The notes below the pieces were generated by a model, which saw nothing but the letters and a program-made list of their open reading frames with translations, was not told the DNA's origin and ran no database searches. This document shows positions 10,843-22,257 of a stretch of DNA of 64,000 nucleotides, piece after piece. The stretch comes from Bremia lactucae (taxonomy: Eukaryota; Oomycota; Peronosporomycetes; Peronosporales; Peronosporaceae): positions 213,123-277,122 of the forward strand of contig NW_027152196.1 in assembly GCF_004359215.1 (NCBI RefSeq), in the 5' to 3' direction. Position numbers and translations under genes: made by a program. Each line of letters starts with the position of its first letter. The stretch's first letter is position 1.

Positions 10843-11721
10843 CTTAACCAGAGTACTTAGTGTGTTGGGTCAGGTCGCTTGCGCGCCCACCACAACTACC
10901 TCACTGCACGCAAGATAAGCAGATTTAACCGCTTCCTCGCTGTGCTAGGGTGTATGTCTAAGTAGAGCGTGGTTGCATTACGACGTGCCCGCCTACACTT
11001 CGTAGCACTTGAAATCTTTCCCACGACCCGCATCTCTGCGTCTGTACAGGAGGATGAGCCTCAATATTGATTGGCTCATTTTCCCCACCTCTCCGAACAT
11101 CATCGGGACGTGGCAGGGCTTATGGCGCAAGGACTTGGTGAGTAAGCGCTGTTCAGGCTCCTGGGTAGTCTTCCTGAGCAACATGTTGCTCAGTTGGAGC
11201 AGTTTGAGGCATTCGTGCTCGGACAGGCGGAGGGCCGTTTCCGAGGCACAAGGCCATGCTGCGGCGGAGTCCGTCACTCAGACTCAGGATGAGCTGAGGC
11301 ATGAGCAGGCTCGTAGCGAGGCTCTTAACAGGTTTATTGAGATGCTCTCTGCCCGGCCGCATCAGCCGAGGCTTATTCGGATGGACCCGCTCAAGTTAAA
11401 TGGAACTGCGGCGCACACGATTGTTTACTGGCTTTTAGCCGTGGAGCAATGCTGTGTCGCCCAGCTCATCAAGGACGACAGCCGGATGGTGTCGTACGCC
11501 ATGTCGCATCTGCGCGGTAAGGCCTCAGAGTGGGCTTACTCGGCGCTTATGGCGGACAGAAAGGCGTTCCCTACATGAACGATCTTTAAGGAAAAGATTC
11601 GCGCCATGTACCAGCCGCCGAACAACGAAGTGTTGCTTCAGGCGCGCTTCTTTGGAGCGCGACAGGCGAAGCGATCTCTGCAAGAGTATGTGCAAGAGAT
11701 GCGCTCGCTGTCGGCGTCCAT
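10843..11721 (+). pseudogene. Family B leader and gag, cut by assembly gap
   Basis: After a leader shared with 44370-44560 (AGGTCGCTTG.GCGCCCACCA.AACTACCTCACTGC), the gag frames 11009-11578 and 11606 onward show a coiled N-terminus rich in Gln, Glu and Arg, then a capsid segment: PRLIRMDPLKLNGTAA, WLLAVEQC, SYAMSHLRGKASEWAYSAL, then the shifted-frame FKEKIRAMYQPPNNE..LQARFF. Such a capsid would package the RNA. One in-frame stop (near 11577) and the gap at 11722 interrupt it. The homologous copy at 44560-45170 continues further. Confidence 0.7.
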
Positions 11722-12610
11722 NNNNNNNNNNNNNNNNNNNNNNNNNNNNNNNNNNNNNNNNNNNNNNNNNNNNNNNNNNNNNNNNNNNNNNNNNNNNNNN
11801 NNNNNNNNNNNNNNNNNNNNNNNNNNNNNNNNNNNNNNNNNNNNNNNNNNNNNNNNNNNNNNNNNNNNNNNNNNNNNNNNNNNNNNNNNNNNNNNNNNNN
11901 NNNNNNNNNNNNNNNNNNNNNNNNNNNNNNNNNNNNNNNNNNNNNNNNNNNNNNNNNNNNNNNNNNNNNNNNNNNNNNNNNNNNNNNNNNNNNNNNNNNN
12001 NNNNNNNNNNNNNNNNNNNNNNNNNNNNNNNNNNNNNNNNNNNNNNNNNNNNNNNNNNNNNNNNNNNNNNNNNNNNNNNNNNNNNNNNNNNNNNNNNNNN
12101 NNNNNNNNNNNNNNNNNNNNNNNNNNNNNNNNNNNNNNNNNNNNNNNNNNNNNNNNNNNNNNNNNNNNNNNNNNNNNNNNNNNNNNNNNNNNNNNNNNNN
12201 NNNNNNNNNNNNNNNNNNNNNNNNNNNNNNNNNNNNNNNNNNNNNNNNNNNNNNNNNNNNNNNNNNNNNNNNNNNNNNNNNNNNNNNNNNNNNNNNNNNN
12301 NNNNNNNNNNNNNNNNNNNNNNNNNNNNNNNNNNNNNNNNNNNNNNNNNNNNNNNNNNNNNNNNNNNNNNNNNNNNNNNNNNNNNNNNNNNNNNNNNNNN
12401 NNNNNNNNNNNNNNNNNNNNNNNNNNNNNNNNNNNNNNNNNNNNNNNNNNNNNNNNNNNNNNNNNNNNNNNNNNNNNNNNNNNNNNNNNNNNNNNNNNNN
12501 NNNNNNNNNNNNNNNNNNNNNNNNNNNNNNNNNNNNNNNNNNNNNNNNNNNNNNNNNNNNNNNNNNNNNNNNNNNNNNNNNNNNNNNNNNNNNNNNNNNN
12601 NNNNNNNNNN
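11722..12610. other. Assembly gap (889 N)
   Basis: Undetermined bases. The left side is family B gag (plus) and the right side is the family A antisense frame, so the gap hides at least one junction between elements. Long frames that cross it are artefacts. Confidence 0.98.
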
Positions 12611-13240
12611 GAGCCTTTCTGGCAAAAGCCACGGCTTCTTTTCAGGGGCGAGATTAGACATTTTACTGTCATCACTCCCCTGAGTGGTACCCGCTGAGGT
12701 AGGGGTACCACGAGGACTTTTCTTACGATGGCTTACGCCACCGTCGTCACCTTGCACAGAAACACGTGCAGGTGATCGTATGGGAGACCGTACGAAAGAT
12801 CGTACGGGCGATGAGGGATCATCCTCATCGTCGGAACCAAATAGACTGTTCACACGTCTATCGGAATGAGCCGTCTCATTCGAAGGCTCATAATCAGCCG
12901 CCTGACGGGTATCAGGCGACTGTTCCATCCTCCCCGAGTCGGCCATTTCGTCCGACTCGCACTCATAATCGACCTCTAAAGAGGGGTCGTACTCACGTGG
13001 TGAATCACCACGTGCACTCGCAACACCAAGTGTTGTGCGAGTGGAAGACACTACGGTAGACGGAACGTCTACCGCAAGAGATAACAATGCGTCACCCGCG
13101 GCTGCACGAACCGCAGCCGAAGGTTCAACACTATCCTCACCCCGCATGAATTGTTCCTTCATGCGATGGAATTTAAAATGATGGATCTGACCAATCAAAA
13201 TCATTTTAAAAATTAAGTGGTCATTTAGCGACCACTCCAC
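12611..13240 (-). CDS. Antisense reading frame of family A retroelement (aORF1, copy 1, partial)
   Basis: An uninterrupted minus-strand frame of about 210 residues from the ATG at 13240 to the gap. It starts with a hydrophobic/basic segment (LIFKMILIGQIHHFKFHR), then an Ala-rich stretch, then a long acidic Ser/Pro/Arg-rich disordered region (DPSLEVDYECESDEMADSGR, SDDEDDPSSPVRS, repeated RSP), and ends with LAPEKKPWLLPERL. Pol of family A runs on the opposite strand. The frame lies directly inside the 3' LTR. Two other copies (24632-25555 and 30353-31610) share the sequence. No known domain was recognised. The C-terminal part falls in the gap. Confidence 0.6.
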
Positions 13241-13270
13241 CTAATGACATTCAGAGTGATTGTCGTTTAA

Positions 13271-13281
13271 GGGAGGGGTGA
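13271..13281 (+). promoter_or_regulatory. Polypurine tract
   Basis: GGGAGGGGTGA directly precedes the LTR at 13282. It is the same run as before the LTR at 25587 and, on the minus strand, next to the LTR at 29835-30273. It primes plus-strand DNA synthesis and shows that the LTR at 13282 is a 3' LTR of a plus-strand element. Confidence 0.8.
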
Positions 13282-13731
13282 TGTAACGGGGTGTATCGTT
13301 ACATGAAATTAACAATAAAAGATTGTTAATTAATATTATCCAAAAGGTAGATAATATTTGGAGGAAATTACTTTAAATAGTAATTTCCTGAATTCTTATC
13401 CATAAATAGGTATAGACCATTATGTCTATTTATTCCGCAGACTAATCAGCTGTAGAAGTAATCAAAGAGAGTTACGAGATAAGATAGATAAGAATTCATT
13501 TACATGTTTAGTATTAGTTTATAGTTAAGACAACATTTACAAAGATAGATTAACAAGACACTTAACTATATTAATACAGTTTTCATTTTACCCTCTTAAG
13601 CTAACTTGCCTCAAGAGAAGTCTTCCTCTATACGTACAGTGTACGTCACCTAACGAGAGGCACCACTCACATCTGAAGCAGTGTGAAGTGGACTTGTACT
13701 GAAACAGTTCAAGTCGCAGTGCCCCGTTACA
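13282..13731 (+). mobile_element. Family A 3' LTR (450 bp)
   Basis: Complete from TGTAACGGGG to CCCCGTTACA. The U5 end keeps, partly decayed, the stacked hairpins with loop AAG seen in other A LTRs. It is followed immediately by an MULE fragment, so the element appears to have entered that transposon or its relic. Confidence 0.85.
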
Positions 13732-13732
13732 G

Positions 13733-14330
13733 CTGGGATTCGTCAACTTATTGAGTTGGAATATACTTGAAGTGTGAGAGTTATTGAGCCAGGTTACACA
13801 TGAACCGGCTGATGCAGCAGCATATCCTCGAGTGAGAAACAAGGCAATCCACCAGAACATGCCGCTCATTATGCAATAAACCTTGCAGGTGTTGCACCTC
13901 GCAACATTTTGCGCACTCTGCAACTTGCTGACCAAAGCAGCTATGCAACTGCTCAAGATTTCTACAATGCAAAACAATTGTTGCGGCGACAGGAACTTGG
14001 AGGCCTCTCACCACTGAAAACACTGCTTGACCATTTGGCAAACTCCGAGGTCAAGTGGGTAATGATGCGAGACGATAATCAAAGTTTAACGCGCTTGTAC
14101 ATAGAGCCCACCCCAACAACAACAGTTGCACAGTGGTGTGGGAATTAGGTGCTTGTTATGGTTTCAACATACAAGACAAACAAACACAAAATGCCCCCTA
14201 TTTCTCAACTCTGACCAACCAAACATACACTGTGTTCTTTTGCTTCTTTCCGGCGGAAACAAGGGAGCACTATGAATGGGCTTGTCACAATTTCAATAGA
14301 TAAGCAGCATTTTCTTTGTCTTATTCCTTG
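13733..14330 (+). pseudogene. Mutator-like (MULE/FAR1-type) transposase fragment
   Basis: Plus-strand frames give APRNILRTLQL, SSYATAQDFYNAKQLLRRQE, GLSPLKTLLDHL, then VLVMVSTYKTNKHKMP and FRR...STMNGLVTISI. This is the order of the conserved N-terminal part of MULE transposases (DIYNA..K.RR, then D.TYKTN..MPL). The Asp of the D-x-T-Y-K-T-N motif reads Val-Ser here. Stops interrupt the frame. The catalytic remainder is missing. Confidence 0.65.
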
Positions 14331-16099
14331 CAGTCTTTATATTCTTTTTATTGATGCAGTTCCTTAAAATATTATAGTTTGGGTGCAAATATCGTATTGT
14401 TCAGCTTCAGAGTGAGTTCGGCGATCTTCTTTGCTATCGCAATTGATCGGTATGTTTCTTCAGCTGGAGGAGCAAGAGGCATGGTGAAAGAAACATGAAT
14501 TTGAATATGAAATGAAGTGTTAAACAAGCTACTTCAAGGGCGTGTGAGTCAGCCAATCATGGATTTAAGAAAATCAGGGGGTTTGCCGCATGCATCTGCT
14601 AAATCTACATAGATATTAGACAAAAAAACTTAACTCCCATGGGGATAATAAGAACTCCTGTGCGAATAATATCTCTGATAATATAATACTTCTTTATTAT
14701 ATTCGTTTCTATAGGGAATAATATTTATGCAACGGAACACCCCGCTTCAGAAGCCTATATCCAAACTTTCTGGTATAATCTCCAGTTACCAACAATTACA
14801 CTATACGTGCGAAGTTATAAAAAATATTTTTAGTTGTTTGTAATTCCACTCCTAGCAAAGTTTTCATATCAATCACAAATATTTTTTATTTCGATACCGG
14901 ATTTTCTTAAGAACCTAGGCTTTAAAACAAATTTGCTCATTTATCTTCGCAAGCCTGCGCATGCCAAATGAAACATTCCTTATACATTTTTCACATATCG
15001 GCTATATTCACATACCCATACTCCCTTTGAGGAGTAGGACAGGAGATAAATGAACACTAAGTACGCTTTAATTTTATTTATTTTGATATATAAATTTTCT
15101 AATTACTAGCTAGGCTGACATACAAGTCGAGTCTTAAAAAAGCAAACACGAGAATTGCTAGCAGAAAACAGAGCTAATTTTATCGTCATCACGTGAAGTT
15201 AACTAACACCTAAAAGTAAGGGTTTGAATTGTGAAAGTCTTATTAGCAAAAATGGCAATGCCCATCTCGCGCATTCCTAATTTTTCTCTCAACAGCCTTA
15301 AAAAGCGACAAAAACAAGATGTCATTTAATAGCTTAAGCCAAAGGTACGCTTATACTTTATTTATTGCCAGTGCGCTAGCATACTATTAAGCAAAGAACT
15401 TGCTTAGCTCCCATATATTTAACATTCAAGCATGGCGGTTTGTCTCGATGCTGGCCACTCATTAGATACTATACTCGATACTCACCAACAGCTGCGAAAA
15501 CTGTAAACTCCGCTTGACTCACCGTAATGCGTAATAATCTATAATTTTAACGACAATGACACACAATATGGGACCCTAGCTTGATGGCTTCGATTGCTTT
15601 TCCTTAAATCTAATGCAGTTGTTCTCTTCACTGTAGAAACTTCCATCATCGCAACGATTTGTGTCGGCATGTGATGGGACTCATTGGGGCACAATACATT
15701 AAAAAAGGGCTTGCGCACAGCTGTTCAGCTGAGATATACTTCATCCACATGTAAATTGAACGCTTTGCTTATACTGGTTGAACCCCGGCCACATTCTGAG
15801 GTGACATGGTCGGGGTTTCACGCTTTAAAGCGACATAATATTAAGTGAGGTAGTGCATGGGTTGATTTCTTAATAAAACGTCCACCGTTAGTTCTTTACC
15901 GATCATCAGCTGTCCATACATGTCGATTAATGTGGATAGTAAGTACATTGACGAATTAATTGAATCGCTTTCTCAATGTTACTGCCATTGAAAATAGGTT
16001 GTCGACCATATAAACGTCTGTAATTTTCGCTGAGCCTCGAGAGAGCCTAGCAAATTATAAGATTTGATCCTAACTGTTCAAGCCAAAACCATTATTTTC
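14331..16099. other. AT-rich stretch without recognisable genes
   Basis: No long frame on either strand and no motif I can name. A hairpin with 11-bp arms (one G-T type mismatch) lies at about 15781-15822 (AACCCCGGCCA / TGGTCGGGGTT). It could be intergenic DNA around the FYVE relic. Confidence 0.4.
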
Positions 16100-17420
16100 G
16101 CTGTCAGTGGGACGGGCGGAATGCGATAGGTTCGATTGTCTATTGTACACATCTGGTCTTGAGTCCCCTAAAACCTGCGCCAAAAGAGTACATAGGGATC
16201 TGCGCTAGTAACCACGAATGTGTTCATTCCACGCAATGCTTTATGCATTGCTTGGGCTTCACTTATCAATTGTGTTCCCGACGCAATTGCGAAGATTTTT
16301 CTGGCCCTCTCTTCAAGACGAGTCGCTTTATCATTTAGCAAGCTACATCTGCATGTCGAGTTCCTACAGTCGTAGCTCCCTGTGCTGTGCATTTTGTGGT
16401 GAGGTGAGTCGCTCGACCTCCGTTCTGTTCGTCCCATCATTGGAAGCTAATTAACGTTCTCTAAAGTGCCTAAATGATGCACTCATGCCAGAGATCGTCG
16501 CATCCAACGCTTTGATCGGCCGCATGCCCTTGCGATGGCAACTCTTAACGAACCACGCCTCCTCTACCCAGCATATTTGCGTGGCTTGCAAGGAAAAGCG
16601 GCACGAACCTCAAAAGCACGAGAAGCCAGAGAATCCCGATATATCATGGGATCGCGCTACGAATGTATGCTACCACGCAACACATCTAGACGACGCGTTA
16701 AAACTAGAGCATCTCGTCTCAAGTGTAGGACAACAACAACATCAGAGCCACTATGATCAGCAACCGACACGAAAAGAGCTCGCAAAGCGTATGAAGCATC
16801 AAGAATTATGTCGATTGTATCGACATAGCACTCGCGAGTCCGTCGTTGCGAAAGGCAGAAGACGGGAATCTTCGCATGCTTTGAATTTACAGCAGGATTT
16901 TCAGAAGCTTACCAAGGCGACGATAAACGGTAAACAACAAAACAAATCTATTGATAAAAAAAAGGCCAAACTTCGACAATCGACCACGCACGACACGGTC
17001 TCAGGTTTTAGAGGTCCGGATATTCTTGAAATGAAGCGCCCACTACCAATGCCTTTTCCTTCTTTGGAAACGACAGTGTCGTCACCAACTTGCTTGGCGC
17101 AGAATGCATCAAATAGGTGGCAACACCCTCAGGGGACACACATGGATCTCCATCATGACATGGAAGTGGAATCGAACGAAGACCACCAGCGCAGACGAAG
17201 CACGTCCTATGCCCATATGTTGCTCCGTATGCGACGCCACTATCGAGCCGTACAGACAAATGGAAGTCACGAACTCTCTGCGACAGTTCCGCCACGACGG
17301 ATTCGCCCCGAACGACGTGTGGACCACTCGTCTTCGTTGCCCAATATGGCGACCGCAAAGGAGTCGACAGACGGTGCCATTGACCTCTCCTACCTACGAG
17401 CGTACAAGGACCTCCGGTAG
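16100..17420 (+). pseudogene. Degenerate START-FYVE-like gene
   Basis: The end of a START-like segment is visible at about 16207-16380 (VVTTNVFIPRNAL), then after a frame change SSLCCAFCGE, the first zinc knuckle of a FYVE finger. GAG|GTGAGT at 16403/16404 is a perfect splice donor. An acceptor at 16492-16493 joins in phase to IVASNALIGRMPLRW and HICVACKEKRHE, the last Cys pair. A 300-residue basic disordered tail follows, ending AIDLSYLRAYKDLR, like the tail DLSYLSTFK of the intact paralogue at 58061-59931. The Cys pair normally following CGE..C is lost (VASNA). FYVE fingers bind phosphatidylinositol 3-phosphate. The START part is mostly unreadable. I infer a dead or strongly diverged copy. 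Confidence 0.5.
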
Positions 17421-18408
17421 CGCACGGGATGCAATGATATACGTCTCTACTGTACTTTTATCTGGGATATCATTAGAGACTATTAGATAGACTGTGCTTC
17501 TCGGTAAAGCATTTCCAACGCCAATTACTGTAATGATTGATTCGTTTAGACGTTGAGAAATTGACAACAGCCTTCGTAGACTATGTTTATGGTAGTGGTG
17601 GAAATTTCAGTAGTGGATGTTTCTTTGTCTTGATTAATCCCAGAGACTTTAATAAATTCAAGGACGCTTGTGACGTCCAGCATTATCGAGACGTGCTTAT
17701 TAAGTTTGCCTCTTAAGGCTTTTTGATATAAAAGTAATATTAAATGAAGAGTTCACGTCTTAGCAAGTAAATTTAGTGGACTAATAAGAAGAAAGCCGAT
17801 GAACTGCATGCAAAAACCAACAGTTAATCCATTAAGAATCGTCTTTAGATCGCTCTTTTGGCCATTGGAACATCCCCCCCCCTAAATTACATAAGGGAAT
17901 CGCTGTAACCACACACCCTAATTATCTACATAAGAGTGGAATGGTTGTGACTTCATCAGAAACCGTGTTTTCATTTGCCGATATTAAATGAATGTTTTTA
18001 ACAGGTGAGATAAAGCCAAGAGCGCTCGCACTTGATTGGCAAGTCACAAAAGAGCGAAAAGAAAGAGCAGCAAATTGAGCACGAGGGGAAAGTTGAGCTG
18101 AAAATAAGCGACATGGTCGGAGGTGCGCTCTTGCGCGTGCACGTTAGTTAGTCATTGCAGGTCAAGCTGAGGATGAACTTATTTTACTTACTTTTCCCAA
18201 CTTTTGCGGAAGTGCATGCTTACCTTTCAATTATGCGAATCTTAGTGCTCTTATTTTACTCACCATGAGCGCAAGCAAGCCACTATTTCCTTATGTTTCA
18301 GTTTTTGTCGGCTTTCAATGGTATTTTTCTGTTAAATAAGCATCTTGCTATTTAAAAAACGGATTACGCAAATATTGCGAAGTCTTTTCTTGCAGGCCTT
18401 TCGAGCTA
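17421..18408. other. Intergenic DNA with one arm of a foldback repeat
   Basis: 17837-17910 (ATCGTCTTTAGATC, C-run, TAAAT..CATAAGGGAA) resembles the left arm of the hairpin element at 20918-21045. Otherwise I see no gene. Confidence 0.4.
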
Positions 18409-18692
18409 CAGGAGTCCCTCGAATAACTTCTAGCAACTGTAGAGGGTGAAAACATAAGTTATATGAGGTTATAAGTTACGTGAGGAATAAACATATTTTC
18501 TAAACCTCACTTTACTGACTGTAATACACGGTTTTACCCCTACTGCTTCCGCGTACGAGTCCATGTCCCAGACGCGCCTCGTCAATGCGCAAAGACTACA
18601 AGTCTGCAGGCACAAATCACATAACCCACAAGGAGCCAGAGTGCCCTAGCATCGTGGGCTACAGACCAGTTCAGTAAGAACATTACATGGCT

Positions 18693-19133
18693 TGTAAGGG
18701 GTGTATTGTTACATAGAATTTTACCTTAAGGTTGTTAATTAATATATCATCTAAAAGGTAGATATTATTTGGAGAATATTACTTCTTATAGTAATGCTCG
18801 GAAATCTTATCCATAAATAGGTATAAGCCGTTATATCTATTTATCCCACAGAATAATCAGCTGTAAATGTAACAAAGAGAGAGAGACATATAAGATTTCA
18901 ATTGCATGTTTAGTTTTAGTTTATAATTGAATAAGCATTAACAGATAGAAAGAAGAGAAACTTAATTATATTAACACAGTTTTCATTTAACCTTTTTTAA
19001 GGTAATTGTCTTAAAGAGAAGTCTTCGTGTGCACGTACTAGCGTACGTGAAGTGACATAAGGCACCACTCGCAACTGAAGCAGTGCGAAGTGGACTTGTA
19101 CTGAAGCAGTACAAGTCGTAGTGCCCCGTTACA
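18693..19133 (+). mobile_element. Solo family A LTR with 5-bp target duplication
   Basis: TGTAAGGGG..CCCCGTTACA, flanked on both sides by TGGCT (18688-18692 and 19134-19138). It splits the Tigger transposase. It arose by insertion of a full element followed by LTR-LTR recombination. U5 keeps two perfect hairpins of the ACTGAAGCAGT type. Confidence 0.92.
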
Positions 19134-20427
19134 TGGCTGGTATCAGTGGCATCTTGAAGAAGTGTAAGGAGCTGGAAGTCATGACAGAGGCTGACCTCGC
19201 TGCCAATCGCCCTCGTGTCGCCACAGCATCCTAAACTCGAAGAAGCCCTAGCAACTTGGGTGCTTCAGTGCCAGGCGAAAAACATTGCCTTCACGAGGAA
19301 GATTATTCAGGTTAAGGCTAAGTGCTTTGCTGACCGCCTGGGGTTGGCTGAGGATGCTGATAAGCTTTCCAATAGATGGCTTCAGAGATTCCAGCAGCGA
19401 AACAACGTTTGTTGCATCCGAATTCATGGTGAAAGTGGCTTCACAGGTCAAGAAGCCATGAAAGCTACACTGCCTGAATCAAGGCACCCGTAGCTCGAAA
19501 TGAGCTCAAAGACGTGTATAACATGGATGAAACAGGTCTGATTCATATCATTAAGAACATTTCTTATGCGAGAATCATACTAATTTTTTGGCCTATCCTA
19601 CGGCATGGTTCCAGAAAAGTCAATTTCACAGGGAAGAATTGAAGGTAGAAAGAAGGTCAAAGTGAGCTATATCTAGATTTTAATTACCTTATCCAAACTG
19701 TACTTTACTAAGAAAAATCTTCTGGTTCTTTCTTTTGCATTCAGACGCGTTTCACTATAGCATTTACCGCCAATGCTGTTGGCTCCGAGAAGCTAAAACC
19801 TTTTTTTATTAGGAGATCCAAGATGCCACGCTGTTTCAAGCGGCAGAAAGGAGAACGGCTGGGGTTTCACTTACAGGTACAACGAGAAGACATGGATGAC
19901 TGTAATCATCTTTCAAGAGTGGCTAAAGAAACTAGACAATGACATGAGGGTAAGTTGTATTTCATGTGATATTGCAAGTGTACCTGGAATTCAGTTTAAC
20001 CAAGCCTTGCTAGGGAAAGGGCGGGAAGATTCTTTTCTTGCTAGATAACGCTCCGTCTCACAGATTGGAAGAACTGGAGCTAGAGATTATCAAGGTCGCT
20101 TTCCTTCCACCAAACTGCACATCAAAAATCAGCACACGGATGCTAGCATCATTGCCTCATTCAATCGCCATTACAGGCGCTTTCACCTTTAGAATGCCGT
20201 GGACCGTGATGAGCGAGGGGAGGCCAACATCTACAAGGTTGAACAGCTAACAGCAATGCGGTGGTGTATGGGGCATGGGAGGATATTTCAGTTACCGCAG
20301 TGGTAAACTGCTTTAGGCATACGGGCCTTTTTGCAGAAGCACCGCAGTCGGAGGTGGTGAACGCGGAGGGGCAGCTAATTGAGCTAGAGCTGCATGAAGC
20401 CTTAAAAAGACTACCACTGAGGAACCC

Positions 20428-20464
20428 TACTCAATTACCATAGGAACCCTATGGTAATTGAGTA
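20428..20464. repeat. Perfect 17-bp inverted repeat with 3-nt loop
   Basis: TACTCAATTACCATAGG and its reverse complement around AAC. It lies within the transposase C-terminal region of the Tigger element and interrupts the reading frame. Confidence 0.9.
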
Positions 20465-20917
20465 TGTATTGAATCCAGATGAGGAGAAGGTGGCGCACGA
20501 GGAGCTGGATGATGATAAATCATTGCAATGTTCAGCAGGTCAGCAAGCTTGAAAAGCTAAGCTCCTTAGCAATAACTTTGACACTTCTTGATCTATCAAT
20601 TTTTTTAAAAGGGCCTTCCATAGGCGCATCCGGGATCTTAAATTTTTCTACGTACAGCAGCCAATACGCAACTTACCTTGGATTCCTGGGTAATAAATTT
20701 TTTCCAATCCTATTAGTAATAAGTTAGACTCCATAGAACGGTAATGGTGGAGCCAATACCCTATAAGTTACGTGAGGTTAAAGTTATGAGCAGACAAGTT
20801 ATCCGAGGAACACCTGTACTGAAGCTGGGAAAGACTTCATACAGGTTTTTCAAGACGTATCTAGTTATCAACAAGTTGCTACCATTACGCTACTCGCATA
20901 ATGACAGAGGTAAATAA

Positions 20918-21045
20918 TCGTCTTTAGATCCCTTTTGGTTTTTGGCACCCCCCTAAATCTCATTTGGGAACCGGTATAGCCACACCCGGTTCCCAAATGA
21001 GATTTAGGGGGGGGGGTCAAAAACTCAAAAGGGATCTAGAGACGA
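20918..21045. repeat. MITE-like foldback element
   Basis: Arms 20918-20974 and 20986-21045 are near-perfect reverse complements (TCGTCTTTAGATCCCTTTTG.. , C/G runs of 7 to 10, AAATCTCATTTGGGAACCGG) with an 11-nt loop. It has no coding capacity. A diverged arm of the same type is at 17837, which suggests a small repeat family. Confidence 0.75.
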
Positions 21046-21199
21046 CTCTAAAGTAATAATTCTTAGTTTTGCGATACTTAGAAATAATTAAAATATTTTG
21101 TGTTGTCATTTTTAATCTGTAGTTCTAATAAATTCAAACAAACAGACTGGGGCGGGCGCTACTTAAAGATGCCACGCACTACTAAAAACTAAAACACAC

Positions 21200-22257
21200 C
21201 TTCTGAGCACAGTGAGGAATCGTTTAACCGTTTTCTCTCACGTAGAGTGCAAATGCACAGGCAGCGCCGAAGGTCCACCACTCGAATAGGTCGAGTAGAT
21301 TATGAAATGAATGTACTCCTAGCCGACGACATTCAAAGAAGATACTGTTTGATAAAATGGACAACACGATGATCCTAGGTCGAGAGGAAAGTCGACCATA
21401 GACGACCCGACGGTGATAGCGCAATCACTGTCGGAAGACGTTGAAAGAATATGTCCTTACGTACATGAGAAAAAATCTTTTAAATAGTGATGCTGAAGTG
21501 ACTAGACTTCAAGATCCCGGGGGATCATTCCCTCGGCAGCCTGTGAATAAATCCCAGTAAGATACCGAGACATTGAATGTCTTGGCTAATGACGGATCAA
21601 GAAAAGGCGCTTATACTCTTGATCTCTATGCGCCTCCGAAGTTAACTCCGGAGATAACTCAATTACCAATGTTAGAGCCTTAACGGCTCTTGAGAGATCT
21701 GCGTGGTGGTAAAATCAACCAGATCTGCGTACTCGTCACAGAGGACGATTACGTAACCGATATTCGGTCAGCGGTAATTTATGCAGAGAACGAAAGAGTT
21801 CTCGGCAGCTCATTGGAAGACGAAAGCGTAATCGATAGGAAGACTCGGATTGAGAGATATACTAATCAATCTATGGAGTCACTTCAGACAAATCCTTTAT
21901 ACAAGGATTTGATTGAATTCAGGGATGTATTCCCTGGAACAGTTCCTTGCGAGTTGCCTAAGGATAAAGGCACTCGACATGAGATCGAGCTAAAATCGAG
22001 CTCGAAGTTCTGTGTAATGAAGCAGTGGCCACTGCCTCGTGAATAAGCACTTGCGATCGCTAAATTTTTATCGATCGATTAAAAGCGAACCATGTAAGTG
22101 AGTCAACCTCCCCCATAGCTCGCCGATCTTTGTGTGTGCGAAAGGCCACAGGAGAGTGGCGGATAGTGCACGCATTCAACAAACTAAATGCTGCAACGGT
22201 ACCGGCTCAAATGCTGATACCTAAAAAAGACGAAATCTGGGATGGTATGTCTAAGAC
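21200..22257 (+). mobile_element. Family A pol: protease-RT linker and RT N-terminus
   Basis: The linker (APKVHHS..RSSRL, DNTMILGREESRP) matches the minus-strand copy at 33668-33900. It is followed by GAYTLDLYAPPKLTPEITQLP, ICVLVTEDDYVTDIRSAVI, LIEFRDVFPGTVPCELPKDK, GTRHEIELKSSSKFCVMKQW and PLPRE, then a stop at 22044 and a frame change before ATGEWRIVHAFNKLNAATVP. The longest clean stretch is 21690-22046. It is cut by the gap at 22258. Confidence 0.8.

Larger units (their letters stand above)
18409..20816 (+). mobile_element. Tigger/pogo-like DNA transposon with solo LTR inserted
   Basis: The ends are CAGGAGTCCCTCGAATAACTT and the reverse complement of CAGGTGTTCCTCGGATAACTT, each flanked by the duplicated target TA (18407-18408 and 20817-20818). 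Inside is a transposase: RLVNAQRLQVCRHKS, a CENP-B/Tc5-type DNA-binding part (19215-19440), MDETG with the first catalytic Asp, RFTIAFTANAVGSEKLKPF, LLDNAPSH with the second Asp, and, one frame over, HTDASIIASFNRHYR with the third. Two introns are visible (19662-19744, GTGAGC..TTCAG; 19950-20013, GTAAGT..CTAG), both in phase. The frame is broken near 20128 by a missing base, so it is inactive. The LTR at 18693-19133 was added later. Confidence 0.85.

Noticed and set aside
11454..13240. Very long frames on both strands across 11722-12610
   Set aside because: They exist only because runs of N contain no stops. Only the sequenced ends were used.
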